The notes beneath the pieces were generated by a model. It made no database searches and was not told where the DNA came from. It worked only from the letters and a program-made list of their open reading frames with translations. This document shows, piece by piece, positions 34,162-41,430 of a DNA stretch of 64,000 nucleotides. Each line of letters begins with the position of its first letter. Position 1 is the stretch's first letter. The stretch lies in contig NZ_CVUA01000001.1 of NCBI RefSeq assembly GCF_001282785.1, positions 868,001-932,000 of the forward strand. Reading direction: 5' to 3'. Both the position numbers and the translations under genes were made by a program. Source of the stretch: Halolamina sediminis. Its GTDB lineage: Archaea; Halobacteriota; Halobacteria; Halobacteriales; Haloferacaceae.

Positions 34162-34686
34162 CTAGCCGTCGAGAGCGCGGCCGAGGACCGGCTCACCCTG
34201 CATCAGTCGCCACAGTCCGGTCCCGACCGCGAGCACGGCGGTGAGCACGACGCCCGTGAGGCTCCCGACGGCGGCACCGAACCACGCGAATGCGTACGTG
34301 CCGGAGACGACCTGCGGGAGCGAGTCCGGCAGCACCCAGCCGAGCGCCATCAGCAGGGCCAATCCGCCGACGAACACTGCGGCCGCCGCGGCGGCACGGA
34401 CGACGGCGGCCCGATCCGCGAGCGGACCGAACCGGAACCGGCCGCTCCCCGCGGGCAGGGCGTAGCCGACGTGGGCGAGTGAGGCGCCGACGGACTGGGC
34501 GATCAGCACGAATATGACCGCGAACCCCGTCGGAACCCCGTCGCTGTTCGGCGGTGGTTCGGGAATCGTCGCACCGACGTAGATGCCGTAGCAGAACACG
34601 CCGGCACCGACGAGCAGGAGGGCGGCACGTGCGAGGCCGAAGTATTGTTTCGGGGACACGATCGGAGCATGTGGGCTGGCCGGCAT
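34162..34686 (-). CDS. Four-helix membrane protein
   Basis: 174 residues with hydrophobic segments at about 16-36, 55-78, 95-118 and 130-158. A short basic loop follows helix 2 (GSGRFRFGPLADRAAVVRAA). No motif is recognised. The start could be shifted by a few codons. A zinc-ribbon gene lies 102 nt upstream on the same strand; a link is not shown. Confidence 0.65.
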   Translation of the reverse strand: MPASPHAPIVSPKQYFGLARAALLLVGAGVFCYGIYVGATIPEPPPNSDGVPTGFAVIFVLIAQSVGASLAHVGYALPAGSGRFRFGPLADRAAVVRAAAAAAVFVGGLALLMALGWVLPDSLPQVVSGTYAFAWFGAAVGSLTGVVLTAVLAVGTGLWRLMQGEPVLGRALDG

Positions 34687-34788
34687 AGGCTTTCTGTCCC
34701 GAACCGCGGACGGTTCTACACGGCCACAGCGGGGTGGGCCGTCACCGTGAGCCAGCGCTCGCGGCCGATCGCGAGTCGCGGCTGATTT

Positions 34789-34932
34789 TCACCCGTGCGT
34801 CGCGGTGTCCGTCGTCCCCAAGATGGTCTCGCAGTGGGGGCACTGCCAGACAACAGGCTCGCCCCAGTCGGCGTCGATGAACGCGCGTTCGAGCTTGCGC
34901 ACTTCCCGATCGCAGGACGGACAGTTGGTCAT
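34789..34932 (-). CDS. 47-residue double-CxxC zinc-ribbon protein
   Basis: Reads MTNCPSCDREVRKLERAFID to VVWQCPHCETILGTTDTATH and a TGA. Two CPxC knuckles (residues 4-7 and 31-34) set 27 residues apart form a complete rubredoxin-like zinc ribbon. The protein is too short for most gene finders. Small haloarchaeal zinc ribbons of this kind can act as RNA- or protein-binding adaptors in growth regulation. This one has no informative partner and no known family that I can name. Confidence 0.8.
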   Translation of the reverse strand: MTNCPSCDREVRKLERAFIDADWGEPVVWQCPHCETILGTTDTATHG

Positions 34933-35017
34933 AGTTCGGCTCCCGACCGGGACTGATTAATCGTTTCCCTCCCGGAACCCCGGGACGCTTTTGCGCTCCG
35001 GGCGCCCATACCGCCCC

Positions 35018-35635
35018 ATGACGACGTGTATCGACGTGCTGCTGTACGACGGGTTCGACGAACTCGACGCCGTCGGCCCGTTCGAGGTGTTCCAGAACGC
35101 CGCCCGCGAGGGAGCCGACTGCACCGTCTCGCTGGTCACCCACGAGCCTCGCGAGCGCGTGGTCGCCAGCCACGGTCTCGACGTCGGCACCGACGGTACA
35201 CTCGCCGATCCCGGGAAGGAGGACGCTCCGGACCTACTCGTGATCCCCGGCGGCGGATGGGCCGCGGGCGAGGGCGGCGTTCGCCGCGAGTACGACGCTG
35301 GCGACCTCCCCGAAGCGATCGCCGAGCACCACGCGGCCGGGACGACCATCGCCTCGGTCTGTACCGGCGCGATGCTGCTCGAACGCGCCGGCGTGTTGGG
35401 TGACGGCCCGGCGATCACCCACCAGTCCGCGGTCGAGGATCTCCGCGACGCCGGCGTCGAGGTGGCCGACGCACGTGTGGTCGACACCGGGCAGGTCGTG
35501 AGCGCCGGCGGCGTCACGAGCGGGATCGACCTCGCGTTGCATCTGGCCGAGCGGGAGTTCCGCACCGAGATCGCCGCGAGCGTGGCGACGACGCTTGAGT
35601 ACGAGCGGACCGGCGACGTACTGGTCGCGAACTAA
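35018..35635 (+). CDS. DJ-1/PfpI family protein
   Basis: 205 residues with a class I glutamine amidotransferase-like fold. The elbow cysteine is in TIASVCTGAMLLERAGVL near residue 117, and the acidic partner is in YDGFDELDAVGPFEVF near residue 15. VTSGIDLALHLAEREF is the last helix as in AraC-type or isonitrile-hydratase-like DJ-1 members. Substrate or chaperone function is uncertain. The stop overlaps the stop of the MFS remnant on the other strand by three bases. Confidence 0.88.
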   Translation: MTTCIDVLLYDGFDELDAVGPFEVFQNAAREGADCTVSLVTHEPRERVVASHGLDVGTDGTLADPGKEDAPDLLVIPGGGWAAGEGGVRREYDAGDLPEAIAEHHAAGTTIASVCTGAMLLERAGVLGDGPAITHQSAVEDLRDAGVEVADARVVDTGQVVSAGGVTSGIDLALHLAEREFRTEIAASVATTLEYERTGDVLVAN

Positions 35636-36635
35636 CTTCTGACGACGCCGACCCAGACGACGACGGCCGCGGCGGTCGTGAGAACGGCGAGCGCGGCCCA
35701 GCCGACGTCGTAGCCGACCGTCTCCGCGACGGTCCCGAACAGCGGCGGCGCGAGCAGGCCGCCCGCGTTGAGTGCGGTCTGCCCGCCGGCGGTGGCGGCG
35801 CCGACCTCCGCGTCGTCGACCATCGCGGTCATCACGGCGTAGTAGACGCCCGGGAAGCCGAGCATGAAGACGCCGAGGAAACCGAACGCGGCCCACGTCG
35901 CCGCCTCCCCGCGGGCGACGACGACCGCGAGAAAGCCCGCCGTCGAGAGCGCGGCCTGCCCGGCGAGCACTAGCCCGGGGCCGCGGGTGGGCCGGCCGGG
36001 GATCCGATCGGCGAGTTCGCCGCCCGCGAGTCGACCCAGGCTCCCAGTTACCTGTGCCGTCGCGAGCACCGCGCCCGCGACGCCGGCGGTGGCGGCGACG
36101 GTGTCGGTGACGTGCGGGACGACGTAGCTGGTGGTGGTGAACACCGCGGCGCCGAGGAAGAAGCCGGAGACGAGCAGTCCGCGGTAGGCGCGGTCGTCGA
36201 GCAGCGATCGCACGTCGGGAACCGAGAGCTTCCCGCCCGCAGGCTTACCGTCGTAGCGGAGCGCCGTTACGACCGCGACGACGACGGCCAGCGCGGCGCC
36301 CACGAGGAACGCGGCCTGCCAGTCGAACCGGATGACCCCCAACACGGCGGCGGCATTACTGGTCGCGAGCCGCGTGAGGAGGATCGCCGAGACCGCGCTG
36401 CCGGCGGTGACGCCCACTTGCTTGACGTTCATCGCGAGCGCCTCCCGCCCCGGCGGCGCCACGTGCATCGCTGCGCGGTGTACCCGAGCATTACCGCGGT
36501 CACGGTCAGTCCGGTGACGCCGAGGGAGACGCCGAACCCCTCGCGGACGAACGCGGTGGCGGCGAACACGGTGTAGAAACAGAGGCTGGCGGTGAACTGC
36601 CACGCCGAGACCAGCGACACCCCGCGCCAGCTCAT
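35632..36635 (-). pseudogene. Major facilitator superfamily transporter, deleted and frameshifted
   Basis: The N-terminal part reads MSWRGVSLVSAWQFTASLCF ... LGVTGLTVTAVMLGYTA, the first helix and a half of an MFS carrier. It then runs into RRRGGRRSR and a stop. A second frame begins with AMHVAPPGREALAMNVKQVG and continues through helices 5-12 to VVWVGVVRS. PGREALAMNVKQ is the cytoplasmic loop after helix 4, so the segment for helices 2 to 4, about 60-80 codons by comparison with normal MFS length, is gone and the frame shifted. The junction lies near 36470. The protein cannot be made intact. The 3' part has no damage, so the loss may be recent. Confidence 0.82.
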
Positions 36636-36777
36636 ACGCCCACTGTGGGGCAGCCACGGAAGTGTGTACCCGTTCCGGAGACTCCCGGAGCCCAAACCGC
36701 CGTGTGTGGGCCGCTACCATACGTCTCCTCAAGATTTAACACGAACCGCAACCCAATGAACGGATGGGTGACTCACG

Positions 36778-37380
36778 ATGACTGATTACGAACTGCCGCC
36801 GCTGCCGTACGAGTACGACGCGCTGGAACCGCACATTTCCGAGCAGGTGCTGACGTGGCACCACGACACGCACCATCAGGGGTACGTCAACGGCTGGAAC
36901 AGCGCCGAGGAGACGCTGGCGGAGAACCGTGAGAACGGCGAGTTCGGTTCCTCGCCGGGCGCAATCGGGAACGTGACCCACAACGGGTCGGGCCACATTC
37001 TCCACGACCTGTTCTGGCAGTCGATGAGCCCCGAGGGCGGTGACGAGCCGTCCGGTTCGCTGGCGGACCGCATCGCGGAGGACTTCGGCTCCTACGACGC
37101 TTGGAAGGGCGAGTTCGAGGCCGCTGCCGGCGCGGCCGGCGGCTGGGCGCTGCTCGTCTACGACTCCTACAGCAACCAGCTGCGCAACGTCGTGGTGGAT
37201 AAGCACGACCAGGGCGCGCTCTGGGGGAGCCACCCCATCCTCGCGCTGGACGTGTGGGAGCACTCCTACTACTACGACTACGGTCCCGCGCGTGGTGACT
37301 TCATCGACGCGTTCTTCGAGGTCGTCGACTGGGAGGAGCCGTCTGCCCGCTACGAGCAGGCAGTCGAGCTCTTCGAGTAA
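36778..37380 (+). CDS. sod: Superoxide dismutase, Mn/Fe family
   Basis: 200 residues, full length. Metal ligands: His28 in VLTWHHDTHHQGYVNGW, His in NGSGHILHDLFWQSM, and the Asp/His of DVWEHSYYYDYG near 164-168. The first-shell Tyr, Trp and Gly-rich region (AAGAAGGWALLVYD) are normal. Haloarchaeal enzymes of this type use manganese. It converts superoxide to peroxide and oxygen in the cytoplasm. GATTTAACAC lies about 40 nt upstream, so a short leader is likely. Nested hairpins start three nucleotides after the stop. Confidence 0.95.
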   Translation: MTDYELPPLPYEYDALEPHISEQVLTWHHDTHHQGYVNGWNSAEETLAENRENGEFGSSPGAIGNVTHNGSGHILHDLFWQSMSPEGGDEPSGSLADRIAEDFGSYDAWKGEFEAAAGAAGGWALLVYDSYSNQLRNVVVDKHDQGALWGSHPILALDVWEHSYYYDYGPARGDFIDAFFEVVDWEEPSARYEQAVELFE

Positions 37381-37382
37381 CG

Positions 37383-37482
37383 ACGATCACGGCGCGTGAC
37401 CGACGATCGGCGACGGCCGATCGCCCGGAACGCCATGCCGTGATCGTGTCGAAGTGAACGGAGCGAGAACGCGTCGCCGTTC
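37383..37482. terminator. Nested hairpins downstream of sod
   Basis: Outer arms ACGATCACGGC (37383-37393) and GCCGTGATCGT (37437-37447) are an exact 11-bp inverted repeat. Inside sits CGATCGGC-GACG-GCCGATCG (37404-37423), a perfect 8-bp stem. A third stem GAACGGAGCGA/TCGCCGTTC follows at 37456-37482, then CTTTCTTTCG. Terminator or mRNA-stabilising structure for sod is the likely role; there is no clean T run directly after the first stem. Confidence 0.6.
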
Positions 37483-37574
37483 CGCTTTCTTTCGACGCTC
37501 GTTCGGGAGCGACCGCTCGGTCCCTGGCGGCCCGGATCGGTAGCGTTTACGCGGCTCCGTCCGAACGCGAGCGT

Positions 37575-37874
37575 ATGCCACGCGCCAAGGAGAGCTTCGA
37601 CGCGCTCCATCCGTGTGACTTCTACACGCCCGAGGAGCTCCTCGTCGAGGACCAGATGTACACCGTCTACGAGATCGCCCGGCTGCTGCAGGGGCTCGAC
37701 CCCGGCGCGGAGATCGACGAGGAGACCGAGTCGGTACTGCTCGACTGGGCGATACCGTGGGTGATGAACAACGCCGACGACCTCGTCGTCGCCGACCCAC
37801 CCGCGGAGGACGCGCCCGGCTACTACGGCCTCCGACGGTCCGAGGACGTGGACGAGAGCACGGACTCGGCGTAA
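37575..37874 (+). CDS. Conserved haloarchaeal protein (DUF5827-like)
   Basis: 99 residues, starting MPRAKESFDALHPCDFYTPE. The core LLVEDQMYTVYEIARLLQGL and TESVLLDWAIPWVMNNADDL reads as a compact helical domain. The DFYTPEELL and LLDWAIPWVM segments recall a family restricted to haloarchaea that I know as DUF5827; this is memory only. It has no known function. The acidic tail SEDVDESTDSA is disordered. No partner gene is apparent. Confidence 0.72.
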   Translation: MPRAKESFDALHPCDFYTPEELLVEDQMYTVYEIARLLQGLDPGAEIDEETESVLLDWAIPWVMNNADDLVVADPPAEDAPGYYGLRRSEDVDESTDSA

Positions 37875-37962
37875 CAGTTTCCTCCCCCTGCCGCGTTGGG
37901 GGTGAAACGGGTCTTTGGCGTCGGTAGGAACAGCCCGACGACGTCCACTCCTCCCCGTTCGC

Positions 37963-38754
37963 CTACTCGCCGAACAGCGACTCGTACTGCTCTCGCACTG
38001 AGCGTGCGCCCCGTCGGAGGTAGCCGATGTCGGTGCCGGCGATGAGGTAGTCGACGCCGCGGTCGTGCCACGTGTCGATCTGGTCGGGGCCGGTCGCGAG
38101 CGTCCCCACGGGGACGCCCGCGGCCTCGCCGGCCGCGAGCACGCGGTCGAACGCCTCCCGGAACTCGGGGTCGTCGTACTCGCCGAAGCAACTGAGGTTC
38201 GCCGAGAGGTCGGCGGGGCCGACGAACAGCGTGTCCACGCCGTCGACACGGGCGATCGCCTCGGCATGTTCGACGCCCGCAGGAGTCTCGATCTGGGGCA
38301 GCACCGCGACGGCGTCGTTGGCCGACTCGAAGTACGCCCCGGTGTGGGCGCCGTAGCCGTTGGCCCGGCTCCCGGCGACACCCCGGTCGCCCTCCGGCGG
38401 GTAGCGGGCGGCGGCGACCAGCGACTCGGCCGCGGCGGCGCTCTCGATCTTCGGCGCCATCACGCCCGCGGCGCCGAGATCCAGCGCGCGCTTGACCTGC
38501 GTGGCGTCGTTCTCGGGCACCCGGACCACCGTGTCGGTGTCGCCGGCGGCGTCGACGGCCCGGACGAGTTCGCCGGCGCTCTCGACCGACAGCGGCGTGT
38601 GTTCGGTGTCGACGACGACGAAGTCGAACTCGAGGCCGCCGGCGACCTCCGCGGCGGCCGGCGAGCCGAGCGACACCCAGCTCCCGACCGGCGAACCGTC
38701 GGCGGCAAGGCGATCCCGGAGCTCCATCCCGTCGGTACGCACGTCGTTACTCAT
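37963..38754 (-). CDS. HpcH/HpaI family aldolase
   Basis: 263 residues forming a TIM-barrel. Motifs: FDFVVVDTEHTPLSVESAGE (metal-site Glu/His region near residue 48), MAPKIESAAAAESLVAAARY, VLPQIETPAGVEHAEAIARV (the metal-binding Glu) and TLFVGPADLSANL. The family cleaves 4-hydroxy-2-oxo acids to pyruvate and an aldehyde, or acts as a related citrate-lyase-like enzyme. Neither substrate nor pathway is shown by the neighbours. ATG at 38754 is a good start. Confidence 0.9.
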   Translation of the reverse strand: MSNDVRTDGMELRDRLAADGSPVGSWVSLGSPAAAEVAGGLEFDFVVVDTEHTPLSVESAGELVRAVDAAGDTDTVVRVPENDATQVKRALDLGAAGVMAPKIESAAAAESLVAAARYPPEGDRGVAGSRANGYGAHTGAYFESANDAVAVLPQIETPAGVEHAEAIARVDGVDTLFVGPADLSANLSCFGEYDDPEFREAFDRVLAAGEAAGVPVGTLATGPDQIDTWHDRGVDYLIAGTDIGYLRRGARSVREQYESLFGE

Positions 38755-38836
38755 ACGGACATCGCGTCGGCGAGCGGCAAAAGTCGGCAGGGTTCCGGTC
38801 AGTACAGTCGCTAGCCGTCCGAACGGAACGTGAGAA

Positions 38837-38986
38837 TGGCCGGGGCGGGCTCCGAACCCGCGATCTCCGCATGACCCAGGTTCGAGGCTCGGCGGGCCCC
38901 GTGGGCTGCGGATGGTTCCTAGGCGTACCGCACCGAATCTCGATACCCTATGAGTGCGGCGCTATGTCCAGCTAAGCCACCCGGCC
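38837..38986 (-). tRNA. Elongator tRNA-Met (CAT) with a 76-nt intron
   Basis: Exon 1 is 38949-38986 (38 nt, ends CTCATA) and exon 2 is 38837-38872 (36 nt, begins ATGCGG). Mature cloverleaf: acceptor GGCCGGG/CCCGGCC, anticodon stem CCGCA/TGCGG, anticodon CAT, T-arm GCGGG-TTCGGAG-CCCGC, discriminator A. The intron lies at the canonical position 37/38, so the splicing endonuclease (bulge-helix-bulge) should remove it. The intron can form an internal helix TCGAG/CTCGA. No C/D-box motifs are apparent in it. A CTTAAGT box lies about 25 nt upstream of the 5' end. Confidence 0.93.
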
Positions 38987-39083
38987 GCACTCCTCCGTAG
39001 TCCCATGTCGAACTTAAGCCCTCCCATCTCCGTCGGCGGATCGACCGGGTCGGATTTATGCCCACGGGCGTGAACGACTACCC

Positions 39084-40094
39084 ATGACCCTGCCGGAGAC
39101 CGTCACGGACCACCTCGACGGCGAGGAGCCGGTCGCGGAGGTCGACCTCGGCGGCGAGGATCGACTGTTGGTCACGCCGACCCGAACGCTCGTCTACCGC
39201 GCGGAGGGGCTGCTTTCCGACGAGACCGTCGAGGCGTACCCCCACGACGCCGAGCGCATCACGCTCACCACGAGCCGCCGGAAGGCGAAGCTCACCCTCG
39301 ACTACGGCCTCGACGGCGAGGAGACGCTCTCGGTGCCGAAGGCGAAGATCGACGAGGTGCTCCACCCGCTGCTCGCCGGGGTGCTCGACGCAAACGGGAT
39401 CACCGACCCCGGCGAGACCGTCAAGCGGACGTTCCGGTTTTCGGAGCTCACCCTGATCGTCACCGACGAGCGCGTCGTCAAGCACATCGGACAAGCCCTC
39501 TGGGACGAGGAGTTCGAGGAGTACCCTTTCGAGAACGTCACCGATCTCGCGTTCGAGCCCGGCAACGTCGCGACCAGCGTCGTCCTCACCCACGACGGCC
39601 GGCAGGAGCGGTTCAAGGCGCCGAACGACGACGCTCGCGCGGTCGAGGCGGCGATCACCGACGCGCTGCTCTCCTACCACGACGTTCGTGACCTCGACGA
39701 ACTCCGGGCGGAGACCGCCGACGAGGAGGTGGACGACGCCGACAGCGAGGCCGGCGAGGACTCGCCGTTCGGCGAAGGTCCAGAACTGTTCGGCGAGGAG
39801 GAGTCAGTCGCGACGGAGACCGACCCCGACGACCAGTCCGAAGACGGTGTGTCCGACTCGGACGACGACACCGACCAACTCATTCGGCAGGTCGAGGAAG
39901 CCACCGACGACGAGCCCGCGGAGGGACCCACCCACGCCGATGTCGGCTCTCCCGGAGACGAAACTCCCGATACCGCCAACCTCGCGGCCGAGATCGACGA
40001 GCTCCGCGACGCCGTCGAGAGCCAGCAGGCCGAGCTCGAACGACAGAACGACCTGATCGAACAGTTGATCGAAGAGCTCCGGCAGGGCCGCTAG
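39084..40094 (+). CDS. PH-like domain protein with acidic coiled-coil tail (DUF7115-like)
   Basis: 336 residues. Two beta-rich PH-like repeats fill about 1-200: EDRLLVTPTRTLVYRAEGLL with AYPHDAERITLTTSRRKAKL, then ELTLIVTDERVVKHIGQALW with VVLTHDGRQERFKAPNDDAR. Then comes an Asp/Glu/Ser-rich stretch of about 80 residues and a C-terminal coiled coil (IDELRDAVESQQAELERQND). The fold resembles bacterial YdbT-like or short PH domains. It might act at a membrane surface, but no signal or helix is present. I recall it as haloarchaeal DUF7115; not verified. Confidence 0.72.
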   Translation: MTLPETVTDHLDGEEPVAEVDLGGEDRLLVTPTRTLVYRAEGLLSDETVEAYPHDAERITLTTSRRKAKLTLDYGLDGEETLSVPKAKIDEVLHPLLAGVLDANGITDPGETVKRTFRFSELTLIVTDERVVKHIGQALWDEEFEEYPFENVTDLAFEPGNVATSVVLTHDGRQERFKAPNDDARAVEAAITDALLSYHDVRDLDELRAETADEEVDDADSEAGEDSPFGEGPELFGEEESVATETDPDDQSEDGVSDSDDDTDQLIRQVEEATDDEPAEGPTHADVGSPGDETPDTANLAAEIDELRDAVESQQAELERQNDLIEQLIEELRQGR

Positions 40095-40969
40095 GGCTCC
40101 TCGCCGCGCTGATAGGCGTCGATCGCCGGCTCGTACCCCTCGTACACCGACGGGTACTGTGGCTCGTACCCCAGTTCGAGCAGCCGGTCGTTCCGACAGC
40201 GCTTCTGACTCGCGACCCGCAGCGACGCCGGCCCGTCCAGCCCGTCTAGCCGCTCCTCGACGGTCAGTTTCTCCGGCGCCGGCACGCCACAGCGCTCGGC
40301 CAGCCAGTCGGCGAACTCCCAGCGGTCCACGGGCGTGCCGTCGCAGACGAGTATGGTCTCCTCCCGTGCCACGTCCTCGGTCAGGAACCACGCCAGTGCG
40401 CCCGCGGCGTCGTCACGATGGACGGAGTTCCGCCAGCCTGCGGTCACCGAGTCGAGGTAGGCGTCGATCCGGTAGCGCCCGGGCCCGTAGAGCCCGGCGA
40501 ACCGGGCGACGGTGCAGTCGATGTCGCTCCGGTGGACGATCGCTTCCGTCTCGGCGATCACGGTCGCCTTCGGCCGCTCCGGGTCGATCGCCGTGGACTC
40601 GTCGACCCAGTCGCCGCCGTGGTCGCCGTAGACCCCGGTCGTGGAGGTCAGAAACAGTCGATCCGGCGGCGACTCGCGCCCCTCGAACTCGGAAACGATC
40701 GTGCGGAGCCCGTCGACGTACAGCGCTCGCGCCTCCGCGACGCTGCCGCGCCCCGCCGAGGCCGCGAACACCAGCGCGTCGGCGTCGGGCAGCGCCGAGA
40801 TGGCATCCGGGTCGGTCAAATCCCCTCGAACGGGCTCGATCCCCTCTGCCGAGAGGCTATCGGCGCTGGACTTCGATCGAACGACACCGGTCACGTCGTG
40901 GCTGGCGTCGAGCAGCCGCCGGCCGAGTTCGCGGCCGACGTAGCCACAGCCGAGGACGAGAACGTGCAT
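40091..40969 (-). CDS. NAD(P)-dependent epimerase/dehydratase-like SDR protein
   Basis: 292 residues from ATG 40969. Rossmann motif VLVLGCGYVGRELGRRLL at the very start and VRGDLTDPDAISALPDADAL as the second strand-loop. The extended-SDR active-site triad is altered: the Tyr-x-x-x-Lys segment is read as TSTTGVYGDHGGDWVDEST, with YG but no close Lys. It therefore belongs to the atypical YeeZ-like SDR5 group. The substrate is unknown. The ATG overlaps the stop of the upstream gene (ATGA) and the two stops around 40094 are interleaved with the PH-like gene. Confidence 0.85.
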   Translation of the reverse strand: MHVLVLGCGYVGRELGRRLLDASHDVTGVVRSKSSADSLSAEGIEPVRGDLTDPDAISALPDADALVFAASAGRGSVAEARALYVDGLRTIVSEFEGRESPPDRLFLTSTTGVYGDHGGDWVDESTAIDPERPKATVIAETEAIVHRSDIDCTVARFAGLYGPGRYRIDAYLDSVTAGWRNSVHRDDAAGALAWFLTEDVAREETILVCDGTPVDRWEFADWLAERCGVPAPEKLTVEERLDGLDGPASLRVASQKRCRNDRLLELGYEPQYPSVYEGYEPAIDAYQRGEEP

Positions 40970-41394
40970 CAGCGTCGGCCGTCGATGTACGCCTGGATCG
41001 CGGCGAACTGTTCGAGCGTGGTCGGGAGTCGTCCCTCGATCGCCTGCTGGATCTCCTTCCCGTCGAGCTCGATGTCGGTCTCCCGGGCGACGGTGTCCAC
41101 GTCGACGACCGCGGTGGTCATCCCCATCAGGACGTGGTCGCGGGCCTCCCACGCGATGTCCTCGGCGTCGGGGGCACCCTCCGTCAGTGCCAACACCTCC
41201 GCCGCCTCCTCGACGGTGAGTTCGGGTTGTTCGCCCTCGCCGATCGCTTCGACGGTCGCCCGGTCGAGGCCGGTTCCCCCCACGACGGTGTCGACCCCCA
41301 GTTCGGCGACGGCCGTCGCGAGCTCCTCGAAGTAGGCGGCGTGGAACGCTGCCGGCGACGCCTCGCCGTCGGCCTCGACTGCGTCGTACAGCAT
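40969..41394 (-). CDS. Conserved helical haloarchaeal protein (DUF5791-like)
   Basis: 141 residues, all helical by pattern: SPAAFHAAYFEELATAVAEL, VEAIGEGEQPELTVEEAAEV and AWEARDHVLMGMTTAVVDVD. The last third, IELDGKEIQQAIEGRLPTTL and EQFAAIQAYIDGRR, has a helix-turn-helix-like spacing. From memory this layout is the haloarchaeal DUF5791. Coupling to the SDR gene through an ATGA overlap is the only functional hint. Confidence 0.7.
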   Translation of the reverse strand: MLYDAVEADGEASPAAFHAAYFEELATAVAELGVDTVVGGTGLDRATVEAIGEGEQPELTVEEAAEVLALTEGAPDAEDIAWEARDHVLMGMTTAVVDVDTVARETDIELDGKEIQQAIEGRLPTTLEQFAAIQAYIDGRR

Positions 41395-41430
41395 TACCCG
41401 TAGGTCGGCGGTCGCGGGGCAAAACCGTTG

